Shown here: piece after piece, positions 1-11,056 of the stretch | Layout of the letters: every line of letters starts with the position of its first letter | Position numbering within the stretch: position 1 is the stretch's first letter | Assembly (NCBI RefSeq): GCF_004193775.1 | Contig: NC_041011.1 | Location: 17,131,173 to 17,195,172, forward strand | From: Glycine soja | Taxonomy: Eukaryota; Streptophyta; Magnoliopsida; Fabales; Fabaceae | Direction: 5' to 3' | DNA: 64,000 bases | Program-made: the position numbers and the translations under genes | The notes under the pieces: generated by a model | What the model saw: the letters and a program-made list of their open reading frames with translations, nothing else | What the model was told of the DNA's origin: nothing | Databases searched by the model: none

Positions 1-533
1 GTATATGATACTTATGCATGGCAGTGTGAAAAATGGCACGCAGCGTGTTTGCTCCGTGCCCCTATTTAAGGGACCTATAAGGGAGAGAACTAACTAGGCT
101 TTTAGCAATAATCCCCAAGGTAGTCATATCTCTCTTGATGGTTTCTAGAGGTATCATCCCCTTCGAAGAACATATTGCAGCAGTAGGGACTACTAGCAAC
201 AATAAGTTTTCAAAGAGAAAAGCTCTAGATGAGGGTTCACTGTAATCAAGCAAGTCGGAGACCTAGCATGATCACAGATTCACCTCCACTCCTTATGTTC
301 CCATGAACCCGGGTATAGGGCCCTTTTTCACTCACAGTGTGTGCAAATAGTGTTAGTGTTTGTGTGCATCAAATGAATAAATATTTACCTCATGCATACA
401 TTCTAAAACACACTAAAAGCAACAAAAAGTTTATATACACAAGAACATAAGACAAATAAAGGGAAACCAACAAAGGAGAAAGTCATGATAAAACATTGCA
501 CAAGATTAAATGGCCTAACTCTCTAAAAAACAG
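1..533 (-). mobile_element. Leader (5' internal region) of element L0, truncated by window edge
   Basis: Read on the minus strand this follows the L0 LTR and primer site. It is nearly identical, as reverse complement, to the leader of element D (24360-24900). It therefore marks an element running leftward out of the window, so its coding part is not visible. The short open frames here are non-coding: the same ones recur in D's leader upstream of ORF1. Confidence 0.85.
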
Positions 534-551
534 TCCCCAGTGGAGTCGCCA
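534..551 (-). other. Primer binding site of L0 (tRNA-Arg type)
   Basis: On the minus strand the 18 bases TGGCGACTCCACTGGGGA begin two bases after the LTR end. They match what I recall as the 3' end of plant tRNA-Arg(ACG), the primer type reported for Ogre elements. The tRNA identity is from memory. Confidence 0.8.
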
Positions 552-553
552 AC

Positions 554-2788
554 TGTCGTAACCTACCCTTCGGCGGGAGGGCGACGCGAGACTCGCGGGA
601 TGCGTGTTCCACGAAAGGAATACGCGCGGAGTCGCCACCAACGTTTATTCGAGGAAAACGTCGGAAAAACCGGAAAAGACGCGATCTACGAACTTTTAAG
701 TGAAAGGTTCGGGAGTTGTATTTACGCACGGGGAAGGTATTAGCACCCCATACGTCCGTCCCAAGGGACGACAACCTTTAATCGAATGTGCAAACATGAC
801 TTTGATTTTTACGTTCCCTTTTATGTCCTTATATCCTTTTTATATTTTTCCTTTTTTGTGGTCGACAAGGGTGTTTCCCTTTGCTCCTATGTATTCCTCA
901 ATTTGGGATGAGAAAATCAGACCTACGTAGTTCTTTCAGAACAAAGTATTTGGTTAAGTTTGTTTTTGTCTTTTTTGCAAAATATGTTTTTATTTGAACA
1001 AAAGGTCATTTAAGGTGTTGGACCATTAAACGGTCTTTTGATTTTGAAAGATGAGAAACGTTAAGGCGTTGGACCATTAACGATCTCTTGTTTTTGAAAG
1101 GAGAGAAACGTTAAGGCATTGGACCATTAACGATCTCTTGGGGTGGTCGACAAAAGCGGGGCTTTTGCTCCTACGTATCCTCAATGAGGAACTCAGACCT
1201 ACGTAGTTCTTTCAAAAGCGGTAAAGTTACATGTTGATTTTATGCTTTTGAACGGTCCATGTTAACCGATAAAAGCAAAGAGGAGCGTTTAAGGCGTTGG
1301 ACCTTAAAACGGTTTTTAGTGATTTTCGGACAAAACTTGATTTGTGAGTCTATTTTAGTCTTAGTTTCACTTTGGTTATTAATCAATTCATTCAAGGAAA
1401 CTTCCAAAGAAAAAACGTCCGATTGATTTTTTTGTTTTATTTTATTCAAAGATATTTTGTTTATTTTATTATTATTTTTCAAGATATTTTGATTATTTTA
1501 TTATTATTTTACTTTTTTTGTTTAACCGAGGTTATAGCGTGAACGATCGGTTAGATTTCATTTTAAAAGTGATTAAATGAGATTACAACACAAATGATCG
1601 GTTGAAATTCATTTTATCATTTATTAGGTGAGAAAACGGCTTAAATAAACGGTAAAAGCGCGTTAAAGACGGAAGAAAAGAAATCGAAAATGAACGAAAT
1701 AAAGAGGAAAGCTTAAAAAAACAAGAAATGAATTAAAAGTCTCGGATTCGAAAACTTACCCGTTGAAGAACGAAGAACGGATGAAGAACGATGAAGAATG
1801 GACGAAAACCTTCATAGATTTGCTTACGGAAACATCTCGGAAGCGTTACGGAAGCACCTCGGCTTGGATTTTCTTCACGGAAACAATTTTTTTCACCCAA
1901 AACAGCTGAAATACATAGCCAGGGGGCTCAGGGATCCTTAGAACAGCCCCCTTCAGCCTATTTATAGGAAAAAGGGGGAGGAGGTTGCCGCCCAGCTCGC
2001 CCAGGTGACCTTAGCTCGCCCAGGCGACCTTAGCTCGCCCAGGCGAGCTGGGTTGCTTCCTCCAGAAGCAACCCAGCTTCAAAAAACGTTCTGGAAGGCC
2101 CAATTCAAAATTTCGAAATTGCTATTTGCACCCCCCAATTTTGATAAGTTCACCCCCCTTCTTTCATAATTTACGGAAAAGTTACGGAAGCCTTACGGAA
2201 GCATATAGGACTTGATTTTCTTCTTTTTTTCTCTTCCGTCTCACCCGTATTAAGTTAATTATGCTTATTTAGAGTTATGGGAATTTTACGGAAGCATTAC
2301 GGGTGTCCCGGAAGCCCCGGAATCCCATTTTTCAACAAAACGGGGGGTGTGGTGGCCATCTAGCTCGCCCAGAAACCTCTAGAAGGGCCCAGATTTGAAA
2401 ATTACTGTTTGCACCCCCCATTTTACTAAGTACACCCCCTCTGCTTTTTTTTGGTGATTCTTTTTTCGTAAAGTTACGGAAACTTACGAATTTCGTAACG
2501 ATACTTGTTTTCTTTCCGTAATGTTACGGAACCTTGCGGATTACATAATCATCCCCCTTTTGACTTACGGAATGTTACGGAACCTCACTTAATTATGCAA
2601 CGATGCTTCCATTTGATTTCCGGTGTGTCACGAAAACTTACGGATTGTGCATCAATATTTTTTTGGTTTTCCGGCATGTCTTGGAATTTCACAAATTGCC
2701 TAATGATGGGTGCCAAGCACCTCACAAGGACCAAAGAAAGGTCGCATGTCACCAAGCAAAGGTCCCCGGACGAAATTAGGGTATGACA
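554..2788 (-). repeat. 5' LTR of minus-strand Tat/Ogre-like element L0
   Basis: On the minus strand it starts TGTCATACCC at 2788 and ends ACGACA at 554, so the ends are TG...CA. A primer site lies directly beyond the end, which makes this the 5' LTR. The ends, a TATA-like CCTATAAATAGG (plus 1957-1968) and the CAACGG/GTAAGT leader donor (plus about 1756-1765) are shared with the LTRs of C and D. It is about 2.2 kb against 1.6-1.7 kb in C and D, because parts of U3 and of the R/U5 side are duplicated. No target duplication can be tested because the other end is outside the window. Confidence 0.88.
1010..1220 (-). repeat. Short tandem repeats inside the L0 LTR
   Basis: About 2.5 copies of a unit near 60 bp containing GTTAAGGCGTTGGACCATTA. 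They are followed by a second copy of the GTCGAC...CTACGTAG block already present at 861-940. C and D carry one copy of each. Confidence 0.7.
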
Positions 2789-3189
2789 CTATGATTGTGG
2801 TTTCAATTTCAAATTCTTTTTTTTTTGGGTTGTCTCTTTAGTAGAAAAGGCAAACTTTTACAAGAGAAAAGGAGGAAAGTCCTACTATGAAGGATGAGTT
2901 ATTATCCAAAATAGAGTTACAACAACAATATATGTAAAATAAAGAGCAAGAATATAACATGGCTACTAAGTTCTTCTACATAGTAGAAATGGAAACTCCC
3001 CTGAAACAACAATAAACAGAACTGCAACGATAAGCCACAGTGATTATCCTTTCCAATTAAAGTTTATAGGAATAGGGACATCCTCAAATATAAGAGTGTT
3101 CCACTAGCCAAATATAAATACACAAAAGAGTTGTATAAACTGCACATTTCCAGAAGCAATTGGAAGGATTAGCTTTGGTTAGAGAACAA

Positions 3190-3375
3190 GGTTTCTAGTT
3201 TTTGGCCTCTTTGGATGTCATAAGAAATGAGTTCAAGCATGTGACTGTTGAGACAGATAGGTTGCAGAAGAAGAAAGGGAAAGTAGACTCAACAGTTCAA
3301 AATCTGAATTTCAAGATTTTGAGAGCAAAGTCTAAATTAGAACCTGTGTCTGCTGCTGAGGAAAAGGCCAGATTC
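3190..3375 (+). pseudogene. Fragment of a PMI2/WEB-family coiled-coil protein (first part)
   Basis: A frame of about 60 codons contains RNEFKHVTVETDRL and then KILRAKSKLEPVSAAEEKAR, the charged heptad-like pattern of plant PLASTID MOVEMENT IMPAIRED 2 / WEB-family proteins. Those proteins act in chloroplast photorelocation. The match breaks off near 3375 and continues after an unrelated PLC insert at about 3836. No start codon or promoter belongs to it and both ends are abrupt, so it is a captured or retro-derived fragment. The family name comes from memory of soybean homologues. A general coiled-coil protein is the alternative. Confidence 0.55.
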
Positions 3376-3544
3376 ATAGTCATGAGCAAAAACCGCATCA
3401 CAATCTTTTCTACAGTCTTATTAGTTCTTGCAATGCTAAGAAATTCGGTTTCAGCTTTCCATAATTTAGCATTATGAATAGAAATCATAACAAGTTTCAT
3501 GTTCACTTGCAATTTATTTTCCTTAAAGGGTGGTGGGCACCATC
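3376..3544 (+). other. Junction sequence between PMI2-like and PLC-like pieces
   Basis: No coding similarity is recognised here. The open frame runs on by chance. The run TTTTCCTTAAAG before the PLC exon could be a leftover intron end. Confidence 0.3.
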
Positions 3545-3835
3545 TTAGGTACATGGAAGGAATGTTCAGAGCCAATGGTGGTTGTGGTTATGTTAAGAAA
3601 CCAGACATACTGTTGAATGTTGGTCCCAACAATGAGGTTTTTGATCCAACAACAATTCGACCAGTCCAGACATACTGTATCTCAATTCATATTTAAGGAG
3701 AAAAAAAACACAAAAAAAAAATCTTCAATCCTCATCTAATTTAAATATGAATAAAGCAGGTTTTGGTATACATGGGTGAGGGGGTGGCGTTCAAATTTTG
3801 GCCCAACACATTACGATTTTTTTTCTCCTCCTGAC
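3545..3835 (+). pseudogene. Fragment of a phosphoinositide-specific phospholipase C (Y/C2 region)
   Basis: The translation contains FRANGGCGYVKKPDILL and NEVFDP, a hallmark of plant PI-PLC at the end of the catalytic Y domain. After about 95 bases with intron-like character ending AAAGCAG (near 3759) it resumes with YMGEG and, in a shifted frame, THYDFFSPPD, the start of the C2 domain. PI-PLC hydrolyses PtdIns(4,5)P2 at membranes. Only about 60 residues remain, with an extra G in the GAGGGGG run and no catalytic X domain, so it cannot encode an enzyme. Retention of an intron-like piece points to capture from genomic DNA rather than mRNA. Confidence 0.75.
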
Positions 3836-4380
3836 TTAGAGAAGCTGAAAACTCTTACTGAGAGTACCATGAGAGAAAGAGCTTTAACAGCACAGCATAG
3901 TTCCATGATCACTATCTCAAAATTTGAGTATGAGTATCTAACAAATCATGCAGCCTCAGTAGAAGAAATTATTGATAAAAAAGTAGCAGCAGTTGAGGCA
4001 TGGATTGAAGCTCTCAAGGCCAGCGTGAAGGAAATACTGATGGAAACAAAAATAGCTCAAAGAGAACTCAAAGAATCAAAATTGTAGCGAGAGATGGAGG
4101 TTTACACCAAAGAGAAAATGCTATTAAGAAGAGTTAGTAGTAGTGAGGAGCTTGACAAATTGGCCAACAAAACGCAAGAAGAGTTCATCCAAAAACTTCC
4201 AGAAAGCCATGTCTACAAAGAGCATCAAACTTAATGGCACTATAACTCCTGCAAGGGGACCAAAGTTTCAGAAGACTGCTTCACCTGCAGCTCGGCATAT
4301 CAGTCCTTTTACTATTACGAAGAGAAAGAAAGTAATACCAAATTTGACAAAGCTTTTTTGGGGTTGAACTAGACCCAAAT
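3836..4380 (+). pseudogene. Fragment of a PMI2/WEB-family coiled-coil protein (C-terminal part)
   Basis: Directly after the PLC residues SPPD the same frame reads LEKLKTLTESTMRERALT and continues through DKKVAAVEAWIEALKAS to a stop at 4085-4087. Beyond the stop, in other frames, come EVYTKEKM, SSSKNFQKAM, TPARGPKFQKTASPAARHIS and IPNLTKLF, a typical basic C-terminus of PMI2-like proteins. The segment is thus the tail of the gene seen at 3190-3375, with stops and frameshifts. The in-frame join between PLC and coiled-coil codons is noteworthy but probably accidental. Confidence 0.6.
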
Positions 4381-5544
4381 CCAAATATCTAAGGACTTAC
4401 ACTGCAAAATTCTAGTGCAGATCCTGTGGCAACAACAAAACGAGAGTAATTGAAGTTTGTTTAACTTTTGAATGGAAGAATTTGGAAAAGGAAGGAAGAG
4501 TTTTTCATAATTGCTTGGAGCAAAGTTTGCTTAAAGGGAAGAATTGATTGAAACCTAAGTGTTGAGCATAATAATAAAGCTCCAAAAAGAGCTATTCTGA
4601 GGTGGAAATTGTAGTTCAGAAGGAGAGGGACAAAAATAGCCACCTAGGGACACCAAAATAGGAGATTTGACAAATGGAACTGGTTCATGTCCTCAAATCT
4701 TCTTTTTTTTTTGGCATTTCATGTCCAATAACCAATTCTTTATTTGGAAAGTGCCAAAATCCTTAGTGTAACATAATCAAACACACTTCAAAAACTATAA
4801 CATGCCTAATTCAATCCACAACATTTATGGATAACAGCCCAGAAACAACAGCTAAGGTAAATAACCAGTTACAACTTGCATTTGAAATTACCTGGATGTC
4901 TGTCTTTGATACAACAAATGCTTCAATCTTTTTCCAGTCACTGTCAAATCTGATACAGAATGAAGAAACAAAAAAAAAACAATATGAGATAATGCAAAAA
5001 GGATGGTACTAAGGCAATAAAAGGGAAAAACAAACAAATAACTTACATATCCTAAAGCTTCTTAGATATGGGCAAACATGGAATAAGCTTTACTTATTGG
5101 ATATGTTTTATGTTATTGTGAGATGTTCAAGCAGCTTAAATACAACACATCCACAAAGTTGTTAATCTTGTGACCTGTTAAAGAGCCTGTGCTTTGAGGA
5201 TCATTATAGTTGTAGTTTATTTAGTTAGTGGAATAAATATTGGATTCACTAGATATATAAGTTCTTATCATGGTTATACTTGAACTTTCAGTTCAAATGG
5301 AGAAATGATTGGTTTTGTTCTCTCTCTGAGAAGGCTACTACCCAAGGCAAGGTAGACCCATGCCCTTTGCATTCCCAATGGCTAAAAGAGTTGAGAATTG
5401 TATGAAGCTTGAACTCTAGTGTGTGTGTGTATGTGATGTGTGCAATAGGTTAACAACTTCTAAGAGTTATGTAGGCTTAGGGGCAGGAGGTTAACATCTG
5501 TAAAGGACAATCCTTTCGTCCTCTCCTCTCCCCAATTTCATTCA
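4381..5544. other. AT-rich stretch with no recognisable gene
   Basis: I see only short chance frames and low-complexity A/T runs. Nothing resembles a known protein, RNA gene or transposon end. Confidence 0.6.
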
Positions 5545-6678
5545 CTACTCTACCATTTGGTGGAAGGACCTGCTCTCATCATAACAGCAGCAACCCAACA
5601 GTGTAATTAAAATAGAGATAGCTTGGAAGGTGGGCAGGGGAGATAAATTTTGATTTTGGGAGGACCGATGGCTAGAATCTGAAGCACTGCTAATGGAGAA
5701 ATACCCAAGGCTGTACCAGATCTCGTGTCAGCAAAATTAAACCATAATGCAGTTGAGGAGTCACTCGAGTAGCAGATGGGAATGGAGTTTTAATTGGAGG
5801 AGACCCCTTTTTGACAGTGAAGTGGAAATGGCGAATTCCTTTATTGGGGAGATATTGAAGCAGCAACTACACCCTCAAAAGGAGGACATGTGGATATGGA
5901 AACACGACTCAAGTGGACATTACTCAAAAAAATCAGGGTATGACCTAATAAGGAGAGAAGTAGCGGGGGCAGATCATACTTCGGATTTTGTGGAGCTATG
6001 GAAACTCAAAATTCCAGCTAAGTCTGTGGTGTTTGCCTGGAGGATAATTAGGGATAGACTACCAACAAAGTCAAACCTAAGAAGGAGACAAGTCATGTTA
6101 ACAGATACATTATGCCCTTTTTGTAGAACTGAAGAGGAGGAGGCTACTCACCTATTCTTTAGTTGTTCCAACATCCTCCCTCTATGGTGGGAGTCATTGT
6201 CTTGGGTTAATCTAACTACAGCTCTACCTCAAAACCCAAGGGATCACTTCTTGCAACATGAAATTGGGAAAAATCAGGGAAAGAAGGCTACAAGATGGAA
6301 ATGCTGGTGGATTGCTCTCACAAGAACAATATGGCAGCATAGAAACATAATAGTTTTCCAAAACGGAAGTTTTGATGGAAGCAAATTGATGGATGTGGGT
6401 CAAGTCCATGGAGAAGGATTTTGTAATGTGGACATGGATCAAATCCATGGAGAAGGATTTTGTAATACACTTTAATCAATGGTCTACTAATTTAAAGGAA
6501 GGGTTTAGTAACTAGTAGGGGCAATCAGATGATGAATCTATGTAATTATGTTAGGTGTATCTTCTCTGGTTCTGTAATTAATGGAACTAGATGGATCCCT
6601 ACAGCCTACTGTAATTATAGTACCATTGGTACTCCCTCATATTAATATCAATCCTATTTTTGCCGAGCAAAAAAAAAC
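5545..6678 (+). pseudogene. 3' end of a LINE (L1-type) retrotransposon with zf-RVT domain
   Basis: From about 5545 fragments of the region linking RT to the C-terminus are visible (TIWWKD, then FWEDRWLES with stops between). A long frame at 5747-6475 (242 codons) then carries WIWKHDSSGHYSKKSGYDLI, KIPAKSVVFAWRIIRDRLPT and CPFCRTEEEEATHLFFSC, the zinc-binding reverse-transcriptase (zf-RVT) signature of plant LINEs. Near its end a 10-residue segment is repeated (QVHGEGFCNV, QIHGEGFCNT). The element ends in a short A run at 6669-6677, consistent with target-primed insertion. The RT and endonuclease domains are missing (5' truncation). Confidence 0.85.
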
Positions 6679-6734
6679 CGTTTGGGTGTTCCTACTACTG
6701 CTGCTACTACCTTGATGATGGATACATAGACTTT

Positions 6735-6753
6735 TCTCTCTCTCTCTCTCTCT
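6735..6753. repeat. (TC)n microsatellite
   Basis: About nine TC dinucleotides in a row. Confidence 0.9.
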
Positions 6754-7889
6754 AATTGATTATGCTAGAGTGGACAACAAGTAAGAAAATAATGATCAAA
6801 TTAGTTATTTTGGGAGCCTCGAGCAAACGCTTTACTTCCCTCATGCTTGGGCTATTCTTATGCTTGAGAAAATTGCAAACAGAGTTGATGTATATTACAA
6901 CTTTGTGGAAGTTGTATTACCAATATTATTTTCCAACTCATGCAAGGGCTATTCAATATTGTCATGGACTTTGATTTCACTTAATAATATACTACATCTG
7001 ATCCTTTTTATTAAAAACAACAAACAAGTAATAGTCTAAAATATATCATCACTTGTTTCTTGTAAAAAATACGGGAGGTAATAGCATCCAAATGGGAAAA
7101 AATAGCATTGAAAACATAGAAAAAAATTATTCATGCATCAATGATGTAGAGAGTAATACTTTTTATATACTTCTGTTTTCTAGCAACTCCTTCTCCACCT
7201 TCTTTTTCTTTGTATAATTGTATCTGTTTTTTTCGCTCATGACATTTCTTATTTTCTATCCTATCCCTTCCTATCACTCTTTCCTCATCCAAAGGTGGAT
7301 GGATACACCTCACAGAATCTTTATTCATTACAGAGTAATAAAGGATTAGGGAAGTAGAGCAAGGCTTGGAGAGTTGGACTTGTGCAAAGGGAAAACAAAG
7401 GGGAAAAGAAAACAAAACTCACAAAAAATCACAGTCAAAGTAAAATAGAAAAACACTTATATCCTTCAAAAATTTTTATGGCTCTATAATTATGATTCAC
7501 CATTAAGTTTGTATGGATGCTCAAAACCACACATCTGATCCCATGAATTTGATTTAACAGAAGGAGAATGAAATCAATTATGATTGCCACAAACTGTTTG
7601 ATATAACAGAAGGAGAATGAACATGGCTACTAAACAATTCTTTTATACCCCAAGCATATGAACACAACATCCATTCCTAAATAACCTCTAACTACAAACC
7701 CTATTATACATCCCAAATGTAAAAGAGCTACTATCATGTTTGGATGACACATAAGAATCAATTCTATCGCATAAAATTAGGTGATACCATAAAAAAGTAG
7801 AAGCAACTATTTTTTGTTTTTACCTTCACCATGAAAAATTAATTGATTATGTTTTACCATAAAGATACATCACTACTCAAGAGACCCCT
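6754..7889. other. No recognisable gene
   Basis: AT-rich sequence. The stretch near 6838-6920 shares two short blocks (CCCTCATGCTTGGGCTAT and TATATTACAACTTTGTGGAA) with 8290-8340, pointing to a common source or local rearrangement. Nothing else is assignable. Confidence 0.5.
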
Positions 7890-8285
7890 TTATAGTGTTT
7901 CGAGGAAACCAATTTTTGGGAGTACAACATTCCTCACTTTGCTAAGATCCCTACCTTTGAGGGTTCTCCCAGCACCTTCTAAAACAGAAAATGAGGATAT
8001 CTGACTCCTTTCAAGCCTTCGGGCAATAAACTCATGTGGAGGAAGCTTGGAATCACTCTCATCATTTTCCTCTCCATCCTCATCACTACCCCCTCCATAG
8101 TTAGCAACACCATCACCATCAAACCTTCAATTAGCACTATTCTTGGGGAGTTTAGTCCTATAAATCTTTGACCAGTCAAGAATGTTGACAGGTGCTGATT
8201 GTTGAAGAACCGTATATTCATTGGAGGAACTAGCACTGCTGCTATTGCTAGATCTTGGGATCATTCTGCCTAAACTAGGCCTAGT
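7890..8285 (-). pseudogene. S40-type senescence regulator (DUF584) fragment
   Basis: On the minus strand the translation reads SAPVNILDWSKIYR, then after one stop codon an acidic linker, then [32 protein letters not shown] and a terminal stop. These are the two conserved blocks and C-terminus of plant S40 / DUF584 proteins, small nuclear proteins linked to leaf senescence. About 125 codons remain. One in-frame stop separates the blocks, and the N-terminus is cut off where an unrelated palindrome begins. It is a captured gene fragment inside the CACTA-like mosaic, in opposite orientation to the PLC and PMI2 pieces. Confidence 0.8.
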
Positions 8286-8324
8286 GAAGTATATTACAAC
8301 TTCCACAAAGTTGTAATATACTTC
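8286..8324. repeat. Perfect 39-bp hairpin
   Basis: The 17-base arms GAAGTATATTACAACTT and their exact reverse complement surround a CCACA loop. It sits exactly at the broken N-terminal edge of the S40 fragment. Confidence 0.9.
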
Positions 8325-9440
8325 CCTCATGCTTGGGCTATCGAGGACTATCCTTATACTTCTGATGGGCTAGAGATATGGGATGCTATCAAGTCTAAAG
8401 GATATTGAACCTACAAACTAGTTAGTCAGGATGATGACAAAGATGCAAGCATTTTCTCTGCACTTCTTTAGTATTCATCAATTGCCTACAACTCTAATAT
8501 ACACAATTGACCAAAAGACTCAAGCAATTGACCAGAGGAACAAAAGCAACAAAGTAGGTAGCCTTACCAGAGTTATTGCTATCCTAGAAATTACATCAAA
8601 ACATTCAAACATTGCAACAACACTAGCAATCAATGCATTGCAGTTCAAACACGTAAACTAGTATCAAAGATTCAAAAATTGAAGAAATGGGATACCTGAA
8701 AATTGCCGAAGAAACTACAAAAAGCAACGTAGACAATAGATGGACCAGCTTTCTGCTCAGACCCTACCCAATCAATTTTCACTAACCCAATCAGTCACTT
8801 CATACCTAACCACTATTTACAACATTGAACAAAAAAGTACAGGACAAATTAGTAAACTATATTACTTTTACACACAGTGACAATGGCAGTGACAATGAAA
8901 AAAAGTGAGCACCCACTGAAACAGAGACAATGGCAGTGAAAAAGAGTAAACTATACTACAAATGAAAAAGAGACCAAGCTTACCTCAAACCCAAACAGTG
9001 ACGATGGCAGTGAGATCTAACAAAATGGCATGAAACTTGAAGCTTTCCTCGTACCTCAATCAGCAATACTGTAACTGAAGACGTATTATTATTATTATCA
9101 TCAATAAAACATGAACACCCACGAAAACTTAGCATACACCAAGTTTACCTACGTACCTCACGGAGAAAGCTTTAAGCTTTGAGCACCCACGAGTGTTTCA
9201 GCACCCTAGTACCAACAGTGTATGTAGGGTTTTCTTCGAGCCACACTTCGAAGAGCAGTGTAGGGGGTTCTGTGGGTTCAACCGAGGGGTTTTCGGCAGT
9301 ATTGAGAATAGTGTGGGACAATGTGGGTGTCAAGGGAGTGGTTTCTGGCAGATTTCAGGTGGGAGGAGAAAGAGAAGAGCGATTTCAGGAAGGAAGACAA
9401 AGAGAAGAGGGAGGGCAAGGTTTTCGAGCGCACGGGTTGT
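8325..9440. other. No recognisable gene
   Basis: The open frames at 9179-9513 are low-complexity and G-rich. I see no family match. Possibly the non-coding interior of the CACTA-like element. Confidence 0.5.
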
Positions 9441-9852
9441 GAAATGTCAAGTTTTAACTTATAAACATAGCAACATCAGTTTTTTAAGGATAACCGATGT
9501 TAACTTAATATAGTTAACATTGGTATTGGAAAAACCGATGTTAACATCAACTAGATTACATCGGTTTTTTAAAAAACCGATGTTAAGATCAACTCCTTAA
9601 CATCGGCTTTCTGAAAATCGATGTTAACTCTATGAAGTTAACATCGGTTTTGCCAAAACTGATGTTACCATATTCATCTTAACATCATGTTAACATCGAT
9701 TTTTTAAATAACCGATGTTAACTTCAAGTAGTTAACATCGGTTTTGCTAAAACCGATGTTAAGTAACTCCATTTAATTACAAAAATGCCACCGCGCTTTC
9801 GTTAACATCGGTTTTTGAAATAACCGATGTTAATGGAGCGATGTAGAAAGTC
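9441..9852. repeat. CACTA subterminal repeat field (AACATCGGTT motif)
   Basis: About a dozen copies of AACATCGGTTTT, or its complement AAAACCGATGTT, occur in about 400 bp, many as back-to-back inverted pairs. Such dense short inverted motifs are typical of the subterminal regions where En/Spm-type transposases bind. Confidence 0.85.
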
Positions 9853-9867
9853 TTTTTTTTAGTAGTG
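9853..9867 (-). repeat. CACTA terminal inverted repeat (right end)
   Basis: On the minus strand the end reads CACTACTAAAAAAAA. It directly borders the subterminal repeats. The three flanking bases GGC (9868-9870) would be the target duplication, but the partner end was not found. Confidence 0.75.
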
Positions 9868-11056
9868 GGCGCTCAAGTAAGTATGTGAGTTAGGACATAA
9901 AGCAAGTATATGCTTAAATGTAGGCTTGAGAGAGCGATAAAGAGAGATGTGCACATGTGTTGGTGTGTGGGATGTGTTGAGGGTTCAATGGAACCTAGTA
10001 TTTATAAGAGAGGAGTGAAATTGTAGGTCCTTATTTGTAGGGGTTGTTATAGCCTTTGCAGATTATTCCCGAGTTATAGATAATAGCCTATAGTTAATGT
10101 TAGAGATAAAATGTAGCTTAGAGATAAAAGCTAGTAGATAATTGTACCTTGTAGATAATGTGTGACTTTATAGATAATTAACTACCTTCCAAGAGATAAA
10201 GAGATTCAAATATATTCAAATATTAATAGGTTGGAGATAACTTGTAAGTAAGGGAGCTCGGCTGCTCAGGACCGAGTGTCGGTGCTCTTGTTCCAGGGCT
10301 AATATGGAGGGTTGACACATGTCTCGGAGTGTCGTGTAAGGTGCCATGTGTATTTTGTGGATCCTAGACATTACATAAGCCCCCTCAATCTATTAGCTGG
10401 CTTGCGAGCAAAAGAGGTTGTCTAGTGTTGAAGATTGTTTGATGTCCGGGGTAGTAGCCTTGACAAGTAGGAGGTTGACGAGTTTGTCGAGCCACCGAGT
10501 ATGGATGAATGTTGTCTGGTGTCGAGTGTGGTAACCTTGACAAGTGTGAGAATTGCAGGTCTGTCAGGCTTGTCAGGCCCTCAAGCCTGGACAAGAATTT
10601 TCTGGAATGCTTTTGTCAAGTTTTCCGGGATTGACATGTCTTTGATCTTATAGGTTAAGTTTGACGTGTTAGGTGAGGGAAGTCTATAGATTTGACAACT
10701 ATGCCCTTTTCTGACCGTTGGAGGGTGCATTGAAGACAAATGTTACATTTTGTCTGTTGTTGTAGGCATGTGCGGCGCACACGCAATACTCTTGTATATG
10801 TGTCACTCGTGGAGTGGGCACGTAACTGAGTCATGGTGCGTGGGTGAGTGGGGGTCCATTGTGGTGCGAAAATTTAAAGCATCACTTCCACTCCCGCCAA
10901 TTACCAAAAAGTCTGTCTCCCTTTTAAATGGTGTGGACTTTTGATTTTGGGTCACTGTTACTTCGAATTGTTGTCTTCTTTCTCGAAACTTCCTTGCTTG
11001 CTTCTTGCGATTTTCCTCTGTTCATTTTCTTTGCTTCTTCAAGGTATTAATTTTCT
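9868..11056. other. Possible LTR/leader debris of an old retroelement
   Basis: No gene is visible. A TATTTATAAGAG box at about 9998-10009 and the gag-like frame further downstream would suit an LTR and leader, but I could not define LTR ends. The stretch 10390-10620 holds loose repeats of the type GTCTAGTGTTG / GTCTGGTGTCG. Confidence 0.3.

Larger units (their letters stand above)
2789..9867. mobile_element. Mosaic ending in a CACTA (En/Spm) terminus, with captured gene fragments
   Basis: The right edge is a CACTA-type terminus at 9853-9867 preceded by a subterminal repeat field. To its left lie broken fragments of at least three unrelated host-type genes (PI-PLC, PMI2/WEB-like, S40) and a LINE tail. 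CACTA elements in soybean are known to carry captured gene pieces, so one element covering all this is plausible. I could not find the left terminus: it may be deleted or lie beyond the L0 insertion. The outer limit given is only the L0 LTR edge. Confidence 0.5.

Noticed and set aside
7872..7880. CACTACTC as a possible left CACTA terminus
   Set aside because: It is not followed by the A-rich stretch of the right end, has no subterminal AACATCGGTT repeats next to it and no GGC before it. The same applies to CACTACTC near 5541.
9179..9513. Two overlapping plus-strand frames of 87 and 106 codons
   Set aside because: Low-complexity Gly/Arg/Ser-rich sequence just before the CACTA subterminal repeats, without domain or start context.
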